DNA of 64,000 nucleotides from Galaxea fascicularis (Eukaryota > Cnidaria > Anthozoa > Scleractinia > Euphylliidae), in NCBI GenBank assembly GCA_948470475.1, contig OX419339.1, positions 4,902,697 through 4,966,696 of the forward strand, read 5' to 3'. Numbering within the stretch: position 1 is the first letter of the stretch; each line of letters starts with the position of its first letter. A program made the position numbers and the translations under genes. The notes under the pieces are model-generated. The model saw nothing but the letters and a program-made list of their open reading frames with translations, searched no databases and had not been told where the DNA came from. Below, in pieces: positions 34,990-47,260 of the stretch.

Positions 34990-37900
34990 GTAAGATTTCT
35001 TTGACTTTGTTAGACGTTCTCTTTTTTGCGTTATTTTAATCAAAATATCCCAATCTCCCTGCTGTCCGATTTACGACGACTCCAACACTGCATACATTTA
35101 CTGCTATTGCAAGAACTTGGAGTTGGATTTGTTTTACACTGAGGAGTAAGGAAATCGCTATTAAAGACTTCATAGTTAGGCTTCTTTGTAGCCACATATA
35201 TTACTTTTTACCTCGGTTTATAGTTGATTTTCTTTGAGCTTTGGTAAAGAATTGCTGAGACGTAAACTAAGGACAACTTAACGCTCCTCTTTCAATATTT
35301 TCTTCCTACCGGGTCAGAAATTTTCCATTCTCGGAGACTCATGGGCAGATAGTCGGGACGGGACGAAGCTGGTAATTTCAAGCTGAAATATTGCTTTTCT
35401 TTACAAGAACAACAATTTGAAATTTGGTCGGATACGTAGCTGGCCCAATGCAGAATTGATAATTCTGTAAAAGTACGATCAGAGCTGAAATAGGAAATCG
35501 ATAGTACTGACTTCCACGGCGGCCAAGTTGGACGAAAAAGTCATTTAACTTTCAGAAAATTGTGGTTTTGATCTCCATTTTTTGCGGAAAAGTACTACCG
35601 AGTTAAAATTGGTTCTATTTCTTTTTACTTAAACTCTTTTCTTCCTAAATTTAATTTTTATTTGTAAACTTGCTTCATGACATCTGATGAAAACAAACAT
35701 ATTATTGAATTCTGCGAGACTAAACACGCGGGACTAATTTCGGTCAGTTTTGATATTGTCAACTTCATCAGCAAAAGAATATTGAAACAAGCTCAAACTG
35801 CATGTGTTTTCTTGTCCCATAAAATTTACGGCTTCGAGAAGGATACCACAAAACGTCACACATACTCTCACAGATCTTCTCGGAATAACTCTTACTCAAT
35901 GTTACTTTGCTTTACGAACAGCGATTTGAAATTTACCAATTTAATCGCACCAAATGACGCGGAGACTAATCCAAATAAAATAAAAAAAGCATTTGTTTTC
36001 GCTTAACGTTTCAATTTTGAATTATCGTAATAAAACCCATATGTAACGTCTTAAATAATTTTGAAGAGAAACTGCGACTTAATCCTGCGCTCTGATGATT
36101 CGGCAGCCATGAAACTTTGATTTAGTAATTCGTTGACAAGCCACCCAAGAGTAAACTGCATACCTACAGAACGTTCCGCCAAAACACCTGCTTGTGCAGT
36201 ATTGCCTTCAATTCGATGGTGTCGCTTTCCTTTGAGCTGATTTTTTGAAACTTGTAAGAGATTTCAAACCTCTAGATTTGAACTTAACAAGATTTTTCGA
36301 CCTTCTAGCGATTACCTTTCCGCAGGTGTTTGCCGGACTGGAAGGAAGACAGATTAATTGGTCATTTTTAAGACGCCTAAAATCAGCAAAAAATATTTTG
36401 AACCCTTGCCCTTTTCAAGACCTTTTATAATAAAAGTACAGTGTGATAAAAATTTAAAATATCCTGCATTGATCGCATATCGGAAAAAATATGCATAATT
36501 AAGCGCCATTTGCACGACATTCATTTTAGACCCGGCACTCCTAAATTTAGATACGCGGGCCAATAGTTTTGGCACGGCCCGCTTGTTTTTTTGTTATGTA
36601 AATGCAAATATGTCGGCATGCGGGCCAAGAAAATCAGGCGGACCGAGACCACCTCGTGAGGTGGTCCTGGCCCGCCTAAAAAGTGACCCGCGTGCCAAAA
36701 CGAGATTTTGCCAGGCTTCAGTGACTTATTAAGTGACCACAAACTCAATAAGGTATGCGCAAATGCTGTCTCCGTGATTCACTAATACAAGTACACACAA
36801 AAGAAGAAGTTAGCAATGGTTAACCTAAATTCTGCTGTCGACGCGAGGTAATACAGGGTTATTGCAAGTCGATAGTTTGGAGTAACAGCCTTTCAAATCA
36901 ATGTATCTTGACGAGATATACCTTTACAAATTTCATGGAGAAGACATTCAGAAGATACGCGAGTTGGCCTCCAAAATTTGCATAGCAAAGGTCATCAGGA
37001 AAACTTCCTTCGGCCATGTCAAACCAGGCAAAAGAATGGGGATGTCTACCGTACCTCTCTCAATTGCGGAGGGTTTAAACAGCTCAAAATAGATTTCCAT
37101 ATCTTTCAATTTCATTCTATTGCCGATTATTCATAAGAATTGTATCTTTCTACTTTGAGTTCCATAGAGCTTTACCTTAATTTCAATTGGAGAAAAATAT
37201 CTCTTACAAGTTTTAAAAGGATCGCTGGGAGCGTGAAGCCGTTGCTTTCACAAATCCTAACTTTTGTCTTCAGTTATGCATGAATGAGTTGGCTCAGAGA
37301 CCTTTAATTATGCTGTCAAATTTTGTTCAACCCAAGCGAATTATGCGAGCCGCTGTAAATATGCCCGGAGGATCTTTATTTTAAGAGTGCCTTTCTTATT
37401 TCAGGTGTGCTCTTTAGAAATGAACATCGAAAAACATAGAACATATTTTTGTCGTTTTTAAGTGTAGCGGACCATGCCAACACCATAGGCCCGCGATGGT
37501 ATAGATGGTTTTGCGTCCTGCTTTGATGTGTTTTCAAATAATAGTGACTGGGTGACGAATATAACCTGAAACCGTCAACTGTCGGATCTTTTTTTCGGCA
37601 GAAACCTTGTTTCTTGTATACATAACTTGACTCTGTAACAATGCATCTGTCAGATCGTACATAATTGAAACGCTTCTAATTTTCTGTCTACAGGTTAAAC
37701 TGGAAGTCGCTAAGACATAATTGATCCGGTTGGATCTTGGACAAGCCAAGGAGCAGTGAAGATCAGCAGTAAAGTGTAATCTGTCAACTATTCCAGGGAC
37801 ACGCTGAAGCTGTACAACTACAATACCACCTTAATTGAGATACGGCCGAGTTGTTTTAACCTGTTTGCCAGCCGGCAAAAGACTGTACTTATAATTTCTA

Positions 37901-39834
37901 AGAGGCTTTCCCATAATGATTACAGAAAGCGAAGAGGTTCAAACGGTAACAGTATACAATTCACAAGCCTTTAAGGATTACAGCTTTGATCGAAGAACTA
38001 ATAGAGTTTGGTCTCTACCCTGATGAATTAAGGAACCTTGAATTTACTTGTGCCACAACAGAACCTCAAGCCGTTTATTCCATTAATTTTTCACTTTGAA
38101 TTTGTAAATATTACTTCTCAGTGCTAAAATCTATTTCTTCGCATGAACAGCAACGGAAGTTACAATTCTGCAACGAAATTAGGAAATATTTTGCGCACGT
38201 TTCATTCTTGTTGAAATTTTCCAGCAGTGCTATCGAGTTCTGTTTTCACAATCCAGGCTCGGCTAAAACCAAAAACCAAATAGAACATTTTTTACCAAAA
38301 CTTTTATTTTGTGCTACTTAATAGTTTCTTCTTCTCGTAAATAGGTTTTTACGAAACTATTTCGTTTTTCTTGCGTTCCCACCAAATTCTGTTTCCACAA
38401 TCTAAACTCGGCTAAAGCCAAAGTGCACTTACGAAACGTTTTGCCAAAAGGTTTTTATTTCACGGTACTAGACTCTTTTTCTCGTAAAAGGTTTCGGAAT
38501 CATCTTACACTTAGAGATCGCAAAGATTTAACCATTACAGTATTTTATATATTTGCATTCAAGATTGCAAATATATAAATGCAAAATAAGAGTTTCAGGC
38601 GTATTACTTTAAATTTCTGCTTTAGGTGATAATTTCGGATCGACTTTCTTTCCCCTTCTCGCGAGAAGGTATCAGGATTCTAACTTTTTTTTTCATAGAT
38701 GTAATTCTTACTTTCCTGAGGTCTTCGTCATCTAAAACGATTGAATAATGCAACAACACAAGAGATCCTAGCGCATTAGTTTTAAACTCCTGTGTGTTCT
38801 AGACTAACTACCAATGACAAAGAAGAAATTTGCCGAAGTCAGGATAGGAGAGAGGAGAGAGAGAATTTGGCATAATAGTACTATAGTTAACAACTATTTT
38901 AGTCGTAGCACTGCAGCGATGTTTGTGACACCCCTGAAGACAACAAGGTAAGTGAACAAACTCAAATTCGAATATAGTGGCTTCCAACAACAGACTAACT
39001 ACCAGCGAGAAAATTATGAAAAAAAATCGTCTTCATGGGACACTACCATAAGATAGATTCACATGGAACAAAGTATTTTTCCTTATCTTCTTCCGTTTTG
39101 CTTACGAACTAATTTTTTTCTTCGCGAAGCTAATCTTCAAAGTAGCAGTACAAACTTTCCAATAAAAGCACTGATTGTGAAAATGACTCGATAGCCTATA
39201 ATTTATTATTTTGAAACCTGACACTCAAATTTTTCAAATAACAACACGTTCTTTATCCATTTTGGAAAAGACTTCATAGGCCTTAAAATACTTTTTCATA
39301 AGTGGCACACGAAATTTCAAGGTTCCTGTTCAAACGAATAAAAACACCCCAATTAGTTACAATTGGACCATACTGTAAAACCGACAACAAATTTGGAAAT
39401 AAACTTTCCCAAAAACTAGCAATATTTTTAGTAACTCATACGCCCGACAAAGGACAATTCCCGATATTTAAGACTCGAATGTGTCAAAAATGCAATACCA
39501 AATATGGAGATTTAAATCAGAAAGACAAATGTAAAGTTCTTATCAGAATTTAATAACAGAGTAATATTAGATATTTATTAGCTTCAGAACACAAAATGAC
39601 TCTTATGTCTAGAAAATGTATTTAAAAAATCAAGTAAAAAAAAACCAAATATGGCAAATAAAAAAACACCAACCCTTCACATTACAGTCAAAGAACAAAT
39701 AAAGTCCCGCAACAAAACGCGGAAAACTTCTCTGTCTCCTTGTAAACTTAATAAAGTAAAAAAGCTTAACTTAGAATGAAGAATATAAAAAAAGGGAACA
39801 GTAAAAAAACTACATATTGGGAGAAGGACGGTAC
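34990..39834. other. no confident gene; AT-rich, two minor repeats
   Basis: Contains a foldback near 36537-36720 (GTTTTGGCACG blocks in both orientations; central GACCACCTCGTGAGGTGGTC) and a diverged tandem duplication near 38230-38500, where blocks like CACAATCCAGGCTCGGCTAA recur after about 150 bp. Small ORFs at 35677-36006, 36901-37092 and 39302-39553 (one CxxC pair) have no recognisable domain. Confidence 0.4.
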
Positions 39835-41086
39835 GAGTGGGAGAGGGAGGGTGGGAGGTACTCCCAACCCTCCCTTCTTCCACTCGGCCGAGTGGGAGAG
39901 GGAGGGTGGGAGGTACTCCCAACCCTCCCTTCTTCCACTCGGCCGAGTGGGAGAGGGAGGGTGGGAGGTACTCCCAACCCTCCCTTCTTCCACTCGGCCG
40001 AGTGGGAGAGGGAGGGTGGGAGGTACTCCCAACCCTCCCTTCTTCCACTCGGCAGAGTGGGAGAGGGAGGGTGGGAGGTACTCCCAACCCTCCCTTCTTC
40101 CACTCGGCAGAGTGGGAGAGGGAGGGTGGGAGGTACTCCCAACCCTCCCTTCTTCCACTCGGCAGAGTGGGAGAGGGAGGGTGGGAGGTACTCCCAACCC
40201 TCCCTTCTTCCACTCGGCAGAGTGGGAGAGGGAGGGTGGGAGGTACTCCCAACCCTCCCTTCTTCCACTCGGCAGAGTGGGAGAGGGAGGGTGGGAGGTA
40301 CTCCCAACCCTCCCTTCTTCCACTCGGCAGAGTGGGAGAGGGAGGGTGGGAGGTACTCCCAACCCTCCCTTCTTCCACTCGGCAGAGTGGGAGAGGGAGG
40401 GTGGGAGGTACTCCCAACCCTCCCTTCTTCCACTCGGCAGAGTGGGAGAGGGAGGGTGGGAGGTACTCCCAACCCTCCCTTCTTCCACTCGGCAGAGTGG
40501 GAGAGGGAGGGTGGGAGGTACTCCCAACCCTCCCTTCTTCCACTCGGCAGAGTGGGAGAGGGAGGGTGGGAGGTACTCCCAACCCTCCCTTCTTCCACTC
40601 GGCAGAGTGGGAGAGGGAGGGTGGGAGGTACTCCCAACCCTCCCTTCTTCCACTCGGCAGAGTGGGAGAGGGAGGGTGGGAGGTACTCCCAACCCTCCCT
40701 TCTTCCACTCGGCAGAGTGGGAGAGGGAGGGTGGGAGGTACTCCCAACCCTCCCTTCTTCCACTCGGCAGAGTGGGAGAGGGAGGGTGGGAGGTACTCCC
40801 AACCCTCCCTTCTTCCACTCGGCAGAGTGGGAGAGGGAGGGTGGGAGGTACTCCCAACCCTCCCTTCTTCCACTCGGCAGAGTGGGAGAGGGAGGGTGGG
40901 AGGTACTCCCAACCCTCCCTTCTTCCACTCGGCAGAGTGGGAGAGGGAGGGTGGGAGGTACTCCCAACCCTCCCTTCTTCCACTCGGCAGAGTGGGAGAG
41001 GGAGGGTGGGAGGTACTCCCAACCCTCCCTTCTTCCACTCGGCAGAGTGGGAGAGGGAGGGTGGGAGGTACTCCCAACCCTCCCTT
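39835..41086 (+). repeat. 55-bp minisatellite, about 22.8 units, hairpin plus G-quadruplex motif
   Basis: Essentially identical 55-bp units. Each is an imperfect inverted repeat centred on GGTACTCCC: left half GAGTGGGAGAGGGAGGGT, right half ACCCTCCCTTCTTCCACTC. Each plus-strand unit contains GGGAGAGGGAGGGTGGG, four G-runs with loops of 3, 1 and 1, a canonical G-quadruplex motif. The first three unit junctions read CGGCCGAG and all later ones CGGCAGAG. Because 55 is not divisible by 3 and no stop codon occurs, most frames stay open for over 1.2 kb; these ORFs are not genes. Confidence 0.97.
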
Positions 41087-41144
41087 CCGGGATAATTTAT
41101 GCAGATCTGAATTTATGACAGTTTTTTATTATTAAGGACGGAGA

Positions 41145-41322
41145 AATAGACCATTTCTTAGTTAATGTCTGCCTCCTCTTCAAAGCGAGTCTAAGTGCGA
41201 AGTTTTTGTGATGGTAAGTAGTTGTTCTTTTCATATGAATGAAAACTAATTTTCATAACAAAAACGTCGCACTTAGACTCGCTTTGAAGAGGAGGCAGAC
41301 ATGAACTCGGAAATGGCCTATT
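41145..41322. mobile_element. MITE with ~70-bp inverted arms
   Basis: The arms share GTCTGCCTCCTCTTCAAAGC and GAGTCTAAGTGCGA in opposite orientation, with ends AATAGACCATTTC and GAAATGGCCTATT and a loop of about 40 bp. It lies 60 bp after the minisatellite. Confidence 0.85.
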
Positions 41323-43059
41323 GAGATACAGGAAAGATAACTATTAATGTATGTACAAATTTAGGAGAAATTCATTTGTTGCATGTGTAAAGAAGTCATT
41401 TATTCATATGTTGTGGAGATTTTTTTAGGAGGAATATTGATGCGTTGTCGTACTAACTGCTCTGTTATGCAATACTACTAGGGTTGACCCTTGAACTCTT
41501 AGAAGTTATTAGCATATTTGTTCTTAAAGTAAGGGGTTGGTAGATGTGAAATTGGGAGAAAATGGGGTCAATCAAGATTGAAAGAAAGGTAAAAAGGTGT
41601 ACACATAAATTAGTCTGTTAATGGTGAAAGAGGTACGTTATTGTGATGGCGGACGGTCTGGGCTTGATCTAATTATTTACTGAAAATTTAATGTTTGAAC
41701 CACTTTCAATATTTCCCACTTATCCCTTATTTTCAACATTCTCCCAAGCAACTCTTCTTCCTTCCAAAAGTTTACAGGGTTACTGAAACCATTTTGACGG
41801 AAGTGATGAAAGGTACAAAAAACAAGGCATTTACAGGTAAGCCCAACCCTCTCAAAATATTGTCCAGGAGACTGGACAAACTTATCAGCCAGAGGTTATG
41901 TTGATATTACCCCAAATTCTCTTAACTAATGCACAAAGAAAGTTATAGGAATGAGAATTGATATTGGAACTTGGGAGTTACAGTTAATCCTTCTTGTTCT
42001 CAGTGCAAAGAAGTCTCACTGGTTCTGTTTCCGTTTTCTTAGGGATAGCTTGGGAGTCGGAATTCTCCTTTTCGTTCTCTCTCTTATGGAGTGAAGTTAA
42101 ATGGGTTGAACTTGCACTCTTTCCCTTTCTCCACAGGGGGTAGAGAAGGCCTTCTCTTCTTGGAGAGGGAGGGGTGAGAGGTTCTTTCATCATTAGTCCC
42201 CAGGGCATCACCTTAAATTTTTTGTGGTTTTTAATTAATTTTATTTTCCGAGTTTGATTTGCTCTTATGGTGTTTTGGGGTGCTGTCTCCAGTGTGACCA
42301 GTTCTTTTAATTTTCTGTTTGCTCTTGAGAAAGAGCTACTTGTTTCATGTAACTGATTTATTTTCCTTTTTAGACTAAAGCTTTTAAAACATTAGTTTGC
42401 CTCATTACTGGTGGCTGTGGACAAGCACTTTGAATTCTAGTGCTAAGGCTTCGATAAATGGTCCTATACAACAATACGGCTGTGACTCGAGGTAGTAGCT
42501 GGGGACAGTTTTTTTGAGTGTCTTCCACACAGAGGGTCTCCTGTTCCCAGTAGGAGGCGATTGAAATTGGTTCTACATCCAAGGACCCCTGTGTAAATCC
42601 CCAAACCATAGGCCTTTGGTACTTCCCAGTTAAAAGTAAAGTACACAGACACAGAGGATTGGCCACATTGTAGACTTTGTGGCAGTTTACTGTGAAAAGT
42701 GTAAACTCTAACAGTTTTTTCCGACTGTTTGTTCTTCTTCAACTAATCACACACACAAAGGATCAAAATTGATCAAGGGCAGTGCCAATCAAACCAAGCT
42801 TTGACGACAGCCTTTAAAGTAGCCACGTAACTGAATCGGCTACCCGGGTTAAATAAAGTTTTCCTTTTTTATTATAAGTTTTTATTTAAGAATTACTACA
42901 CAATGTTTACAAAATGGACACTACACTAAGAACGTTAGTTTACGACGTTGCACTGTGTACAATACACTGCTTCTGGTTAAATAAAAGTTAGTTACTTGTT
43001 CGAATGTAAGCAGACTGCACCTTTGCCCTTCGATAACATTGACGCCAGAATAGTAAATT
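41323..43059. other. no gene seen
   Basis: AT-rich sequence between the MITE and the LINE. The short minus-strand ORFs at 41984-42211 and 42370-42742 overlap each other in different frames and show no domain. Confidence 0.45.
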
Positions 43060-43067
43060 CATGAATA

Positions 43068-43450
43068 TTGGGGAGAGAAAGATATCAGCAGATCAACAAG
43101 AAGATACCAAAGAAGTGCTTCGACAGTTTTTGGAACGTGATCTTAGTTACAAAGATGCAAGAGACTGCTGAGATTCAGCGGGTTCACCGAATAGGCAAGG
43201 GAAGGAACGGAGGACTGCAACCCATACTAGCCCGCTTTTTACGTTATAAAGATTGCGAGGAAATATTGACGCTGGGTCATCGATTTTACAAGGCACAAAA
43301 TACCAAATGTTCAAAGACCCTCCACCAAGATCGTCAACACGCAAAAAGTACAACTTCAAACACTGAAACAAGCTCGAAGGAACCAACCAGACAAACTATA
43401 CATAAATGGTGAGTATTGGTCTGCTGGCAAGGAACTCCAGATATCCGATG
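43068..43450 (+). pseudogene. LINE ORF1 remnant
   Basis: The frame opened by the ATG at 43068 contains AEIQRVHRIGKGRNGG followed by ILARFLRYKDCEEIL, the conserved C-terminal stretch of L1 ORF1 RNA-binding proteins. The family continuation (TKYQMFKDPPP) appears in another frame near 43300, so a frameshift separates the parts. The N-terminal coiled coil is missing. Confidence 0.75.
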
Positions 43451-44162
43451 GCCGCTAATCTTGAGAACAGCGAAAGTGTAATGTTTAAGCCACTATTAAA
43501 ATCAAACTTAAATTCGTATTGAGGGCGTACGCAAACGGAGAGTTTTGAAGATAGGCCGCAAGCAAAACGAATCAGCATTGCAAACTTCAACTCTTTGTGT
43601 CCTACGGCTGTTTTTATTGCTGTCTTTGTGTATTTTTGTCCGCATATTTTCTGACCCTGTTTTTGTTTATATTTTGATTTTGTAGTTTACACCTTTGGTC
43701 AATCACAGAAGTGCTCTTGGGGATGGATGGCCAGGGAAATTTATATTACAAACCAAAGTAAACAAATAAATGGATCTTAAAATAGGGTCTCTTAATGTAA
43801 GAGGATTGGGAGACAAGGCAAATCATCGGGAAACGTTTAATTGGCTCCGCTAGAAAAAGATGTCAATATTTTTCCTTCAAGAAGTTCATTGTACTGAAGA
43901 AAATAAGCATGATTGCCGAGCAGAATGGGGATATCAAGTACTATTTAGCTGTAGCTCAAGCAAAACTGCAGGTGTTGCCATTCTCTTTAACAACAATCTT
44001 GACTTTCAAATTTCTAAAGCTTATTCAGACCCCAGGGGACGCTTCATAGTATGTGACTTTATTACAAATGGGAAGCACCTGTTAACCAAATCAATTCAAT
44101 TATACAACAAACTAAGGATGAATTTGCGAAGGATATGTTTGTACTCTGGGAAATGGTAAAAC

Positions 44163-44400
44163 TAATAATAATAATAATAACATTTATTTCTATAGCGCGA
44201 ATTCAACTGTACAGCTTTCAAACGCGCTTTACAATGTTAAAATAATAAGCTAATAATTATAATAATAAATTTACATGAATGGAAAGTGATGCGAAACAAA
44301 AAAAAACAAACAATATTAAAACAATATTAAAACTATAGTTGTGATAAAATCTTAAAATCTATTTACATGACATCTATAAAAATATATACATATACTCCAT
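44163..44400 (+). mobile_element. small insertion inside the LINE, (AAT)n-bounded
   Basis: Starts with an (AAT)n run, then ACATTTATTTCTATAGCGCG and CAAACGCGCTTTACAATG, and another AAT-rich tract. It interrupts ORF2 between the endonuclease and the pre-RT helix. Probably a short non-autonomous element; boundaries approximate. Confidence 0.5.
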
Positions 44401-45516
44401 ACTCTGAAAGTACATGTAAGGGAGGAATCAATGAAATATGGAGCATCTAAGGAAAAGAAAATGACGCAGGAACGAGAGAATATCGAACAGTCAATTGAAA
44501 CTTTAGAAAAAGATATTACAAATGTCTACAAAGATGACTCTCAAAAACAAAAAGTATGGTTGGAACTTGAAACAAAGAAAGGAGAATTAGAGCTATTGAT
44601 TGAATACCAAACTGAAAGAAGCTACTCTCAGATCCAAATCTCGATGGTACAATCAAGGCAAGAAAAATACTAAGTACTTTCTTGCTTTTTCTTGAAAAAG
44701 ACATTGCAAACAGGGAACTATAACTCAGATTAAAACTAATGAGAAAAATTTGGTTGTCACCGACAAAGACATTTTGAACCAATGTGTTTCCTTTTATGAA
44801 ACCCTCTATAGCTCCAATATAAACAACGAGTGCCTCACTGAAGACTTTTTCCAACAACCAAATAAAAGACATTTGAATGAAAAAGAAGAATTTTCTTGCA
44901 AAGCACTGCTCAACAGGGAGGAATGTCTAGATGCGCCTAAAACTGTCTTCGGATAAAACCCCTGGAACAGATGGTCTTCCCGGTGAATTTTATAAGGTTT
45001 TCTGGAACGATTTGGTTGATATTCTTATAAACGCTCTCAATTACTCATATGAAACAGGAAAACATTCTGTATTGCAAACACGAGGTATCGTGAAACTTAT
45101 ACCCAAAAAGGCTGCCGAGCTCAATTTAGTTAAAAACTGCCGATTGTTAACGCTGTTAAATTATGATTATAAGATTGCGACTAAAGCCATAGCGAACCAA
45201 ATTAAAATTGTGCTTCCTAAACTTATTCGATTGATGGACAATGTTATTAAATATACTAAAGCGAAAAACATTCCGGGACTACTTCTTTTTCTTGATTTTG
45301 AGGAAGCCTTTGACACACCAGATTGGTCTTTTATTCAAAGGATTTTTTTGGTTCCGGATCACAATTATTACAATGGATTAATGTTCTCTACTTCGACATA
45401 GAAAGTTGTATTTTAAATAATGGACGGGAAAGTAATTTCTTCAAACTTAATTGAGGAGTTCGACAGGGCTGTCCCCTGCCGCCCTATTTGTTCGTTTTAT
45501 ACCTCTTACTAACTTC

Positions 45517-45800
45517 TTACTAACCGAGTTCGAGGTCCGTACTGTAAGTTATGGACCGAGTTTTTTCCCGTTCGCTTATGGCCCAAGCACAAAGCGCACA
45601 GGCCATAAATCAACGGGAAAAAACGAGGATCCGAAACTTACAGTATGGACCGAGAAAACAAGGTTAGTAGGATTTGTTATATCTCTGAGGTTAATCAGGA
45701 GTGCGGGAAAGGGAACTTTCAAATTTAGCGGGCTGTACAGTAGAATACGGCCCGCAAAATTGACCAATCACAGCGCACGTACTAACTGGGAGATATAATA
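45517..45800. mobile_element. MITE inserted in the LINE reverse transcriptase
   Basis: TTACTAACC at 45517-45525 and GGTTAGTA at 45662-45669 bound a hairpin whose arms share TACTGTAAGTT and TTTTTTCCCGTT in opposite orientation. An adjoining block to about 45800 has its own small inverted pairs (TTATATCTC and GAGATATAAT). It lies between the GCPL and YADD motifs of the LINE, so it inserted later. Confidence 0.75.
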
Positions 45801-47260
45801 AGTAGAAATAATGGCAGAAGGTTTTCGAAGAAGTAATAAGATCATAAAATCGTATAAAATACGCAGACGACACCACACTTATATTAGACGGTTCGGAACA
45901 TTCCCTCGAAGAAGCTCTCAGGCTATTAGATGTTTTTGGAAATATGTGCAGCAAATCGGAAGCCTTGTGGATTGGCTCAAGAGCAAAATACGATCTTAAA
46001 CTTTGTCCGGAAAATAAATTCAAATGGTCGACTAAAAAAAGTCAAAGCACTTTGAGTGTGGTCAGTATCTCAAAACTACAAAGACAGATTGGAAAAAGCA
46101 AAGAACATATTAGGCTGCTGGAAATTTCAGAGACTCAGTCTATTAGCAAAAATTATGGTTTTAAAAAAGTCTAGTGGTATCACAATTAGCATATATTCTT
46201 GCCCCTCTCCAAATGGATGTCAAAACAATTAAAGAGCTTAAGGCAATTTTTTACAAATTTCGTTTGAACGAAAAAGTAGACAAAATAAAGCGTAATGTAA
46301 TAATAAACAACTATGCTGAAGGAGGACTTAAGATGATTGATATAGCTTCTTTTAATAAACCCCTTGAGGCTTATTGGATAAAAGAATCCCTCAGTATTAA
46401 AAACGGTAGCAGCTGGAAAAGTATCCTTGATTTGGAACTTCAACCCTACGGAGGCAAAGTGGTGCTACTAGGAAAGCTTAATAAAAAAAGTGCACAATAT
46501 ATTTAAGAAATCAGGCCCTTTTGTTAAAGAAATCCCTGAAATCTCGTCTGCCACCTCCTTTGAGGAGAAATTCACATCAGACAAACACCTTATGTCGTCA
46601 CCTCTGTGGTACAACTCGCTGATAAGAATTGACGATACACCTGTCTTTTACAAGGACTGGTTTTTTAAGGGAATAACAAAAGCTGAAAATTTAATGGATG
46701 AATTTTCTAAGTTTCCGTCACCAAATGCTTTTCAAAATGAATACGGCCAGTAGGTTTCCCCTCTAAAATTTTACGGAATGATCTCAGCAATTAATTGTCG
46801 ACGTAGACAGATAGAGGAAACACAGGCTGGCTAATTAAAAGCTTCCATTTGAAATTCCTGGAGAAACCAAAATCATCAAGACTTGTTTAGAAAAAGCTTG
46901 TGTCAAGTAAAAACGAAAAACCAAAACAAAGCCAAGAAAAATGGCACAAGGAAATAAACATTGGCTCACACGAACACATCATCTGGAAAACAGCTTATGA
47001 ATTGGCTTTTACATGTAGAAAGAACTCCAAACGTATAGTTTTTAACTTCAAATTATTACAACGGCAATTAATGACCAATACCTTTCTCGAAAAAGTGGGA
47101 CTTGTAGATGATGAGGTCTGTAATTTTTGTCAGAGTGAGAGAGAAAGCCTTTACCACTTATTTTGGGAATGTGGAAAAACAAAGCTGTTCTGGAAAGGCA
47201 AAGTCAAGACGGTCTGTCAATTTGCTCCTCACAGATCATGTGTTCAGTAAGCAGAAAAGA

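Larger units (their letters stand above)
43060..47260 (+). mobile_element. Tx1/L1-like non-LTR retrotransposon, decayed
   Basis: Order along the plus strand: ORF1 C-terminal part, apurinic endonuclease, spacer helix, reverse transcriptase and a C-terminal Cys-His region, as in L1/Tx1 elements. Frameshifts and stops occur in both ORFs. Two secondary insertions sit in it (44163-44400 and 45517-45800). The ends are approximate; I see no clear poly(A) tail or target-site duplication. Confidence 0.85.
43770..47260 (+). pseudogene. LINE ORF2 remnant (endonuclease, reverse transcriptase, zinc knuckle)
   Basis: The start at 43770 gives MDLKIGSLNVRGLGDK, the usual endonuclease beginning. An in-frame TAG follows just before FFLQEVHCTEEN. 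The reverse transcriptase begins with DKTPGTDGLPGEFYKVFW (near 44950) and LFLDFEEAFD (near 45290), then GVRQGCPL (near 45460). The catalytic YADD box is at 45860-45871, in another frame, after a MITE insertion that splits the domain. The C-terminal region has HIIWKTAYELAF and CNFCQSERESLYHLFWECG (near 47120-47175), a Cys-Cys-His-Cys knuckle. Multiple frame changes make it non-functional. Confidence 0.85.

Noticed and set aside
39302..39553. 83-codon ORF with a CxxC pair
   Set aside because: One CxxC in AT-rich sequence is not enough to call a zinc protein; no second pair and no family resemblance.
39677..41135. Six overlapping ORFs of 385-466 codons in several frames on both strands
   Set aside because: They are the 55-bp satellite read in different frames. 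The unit lacks stops and is not a multiple of three, so the long frames carry no information about a protein.
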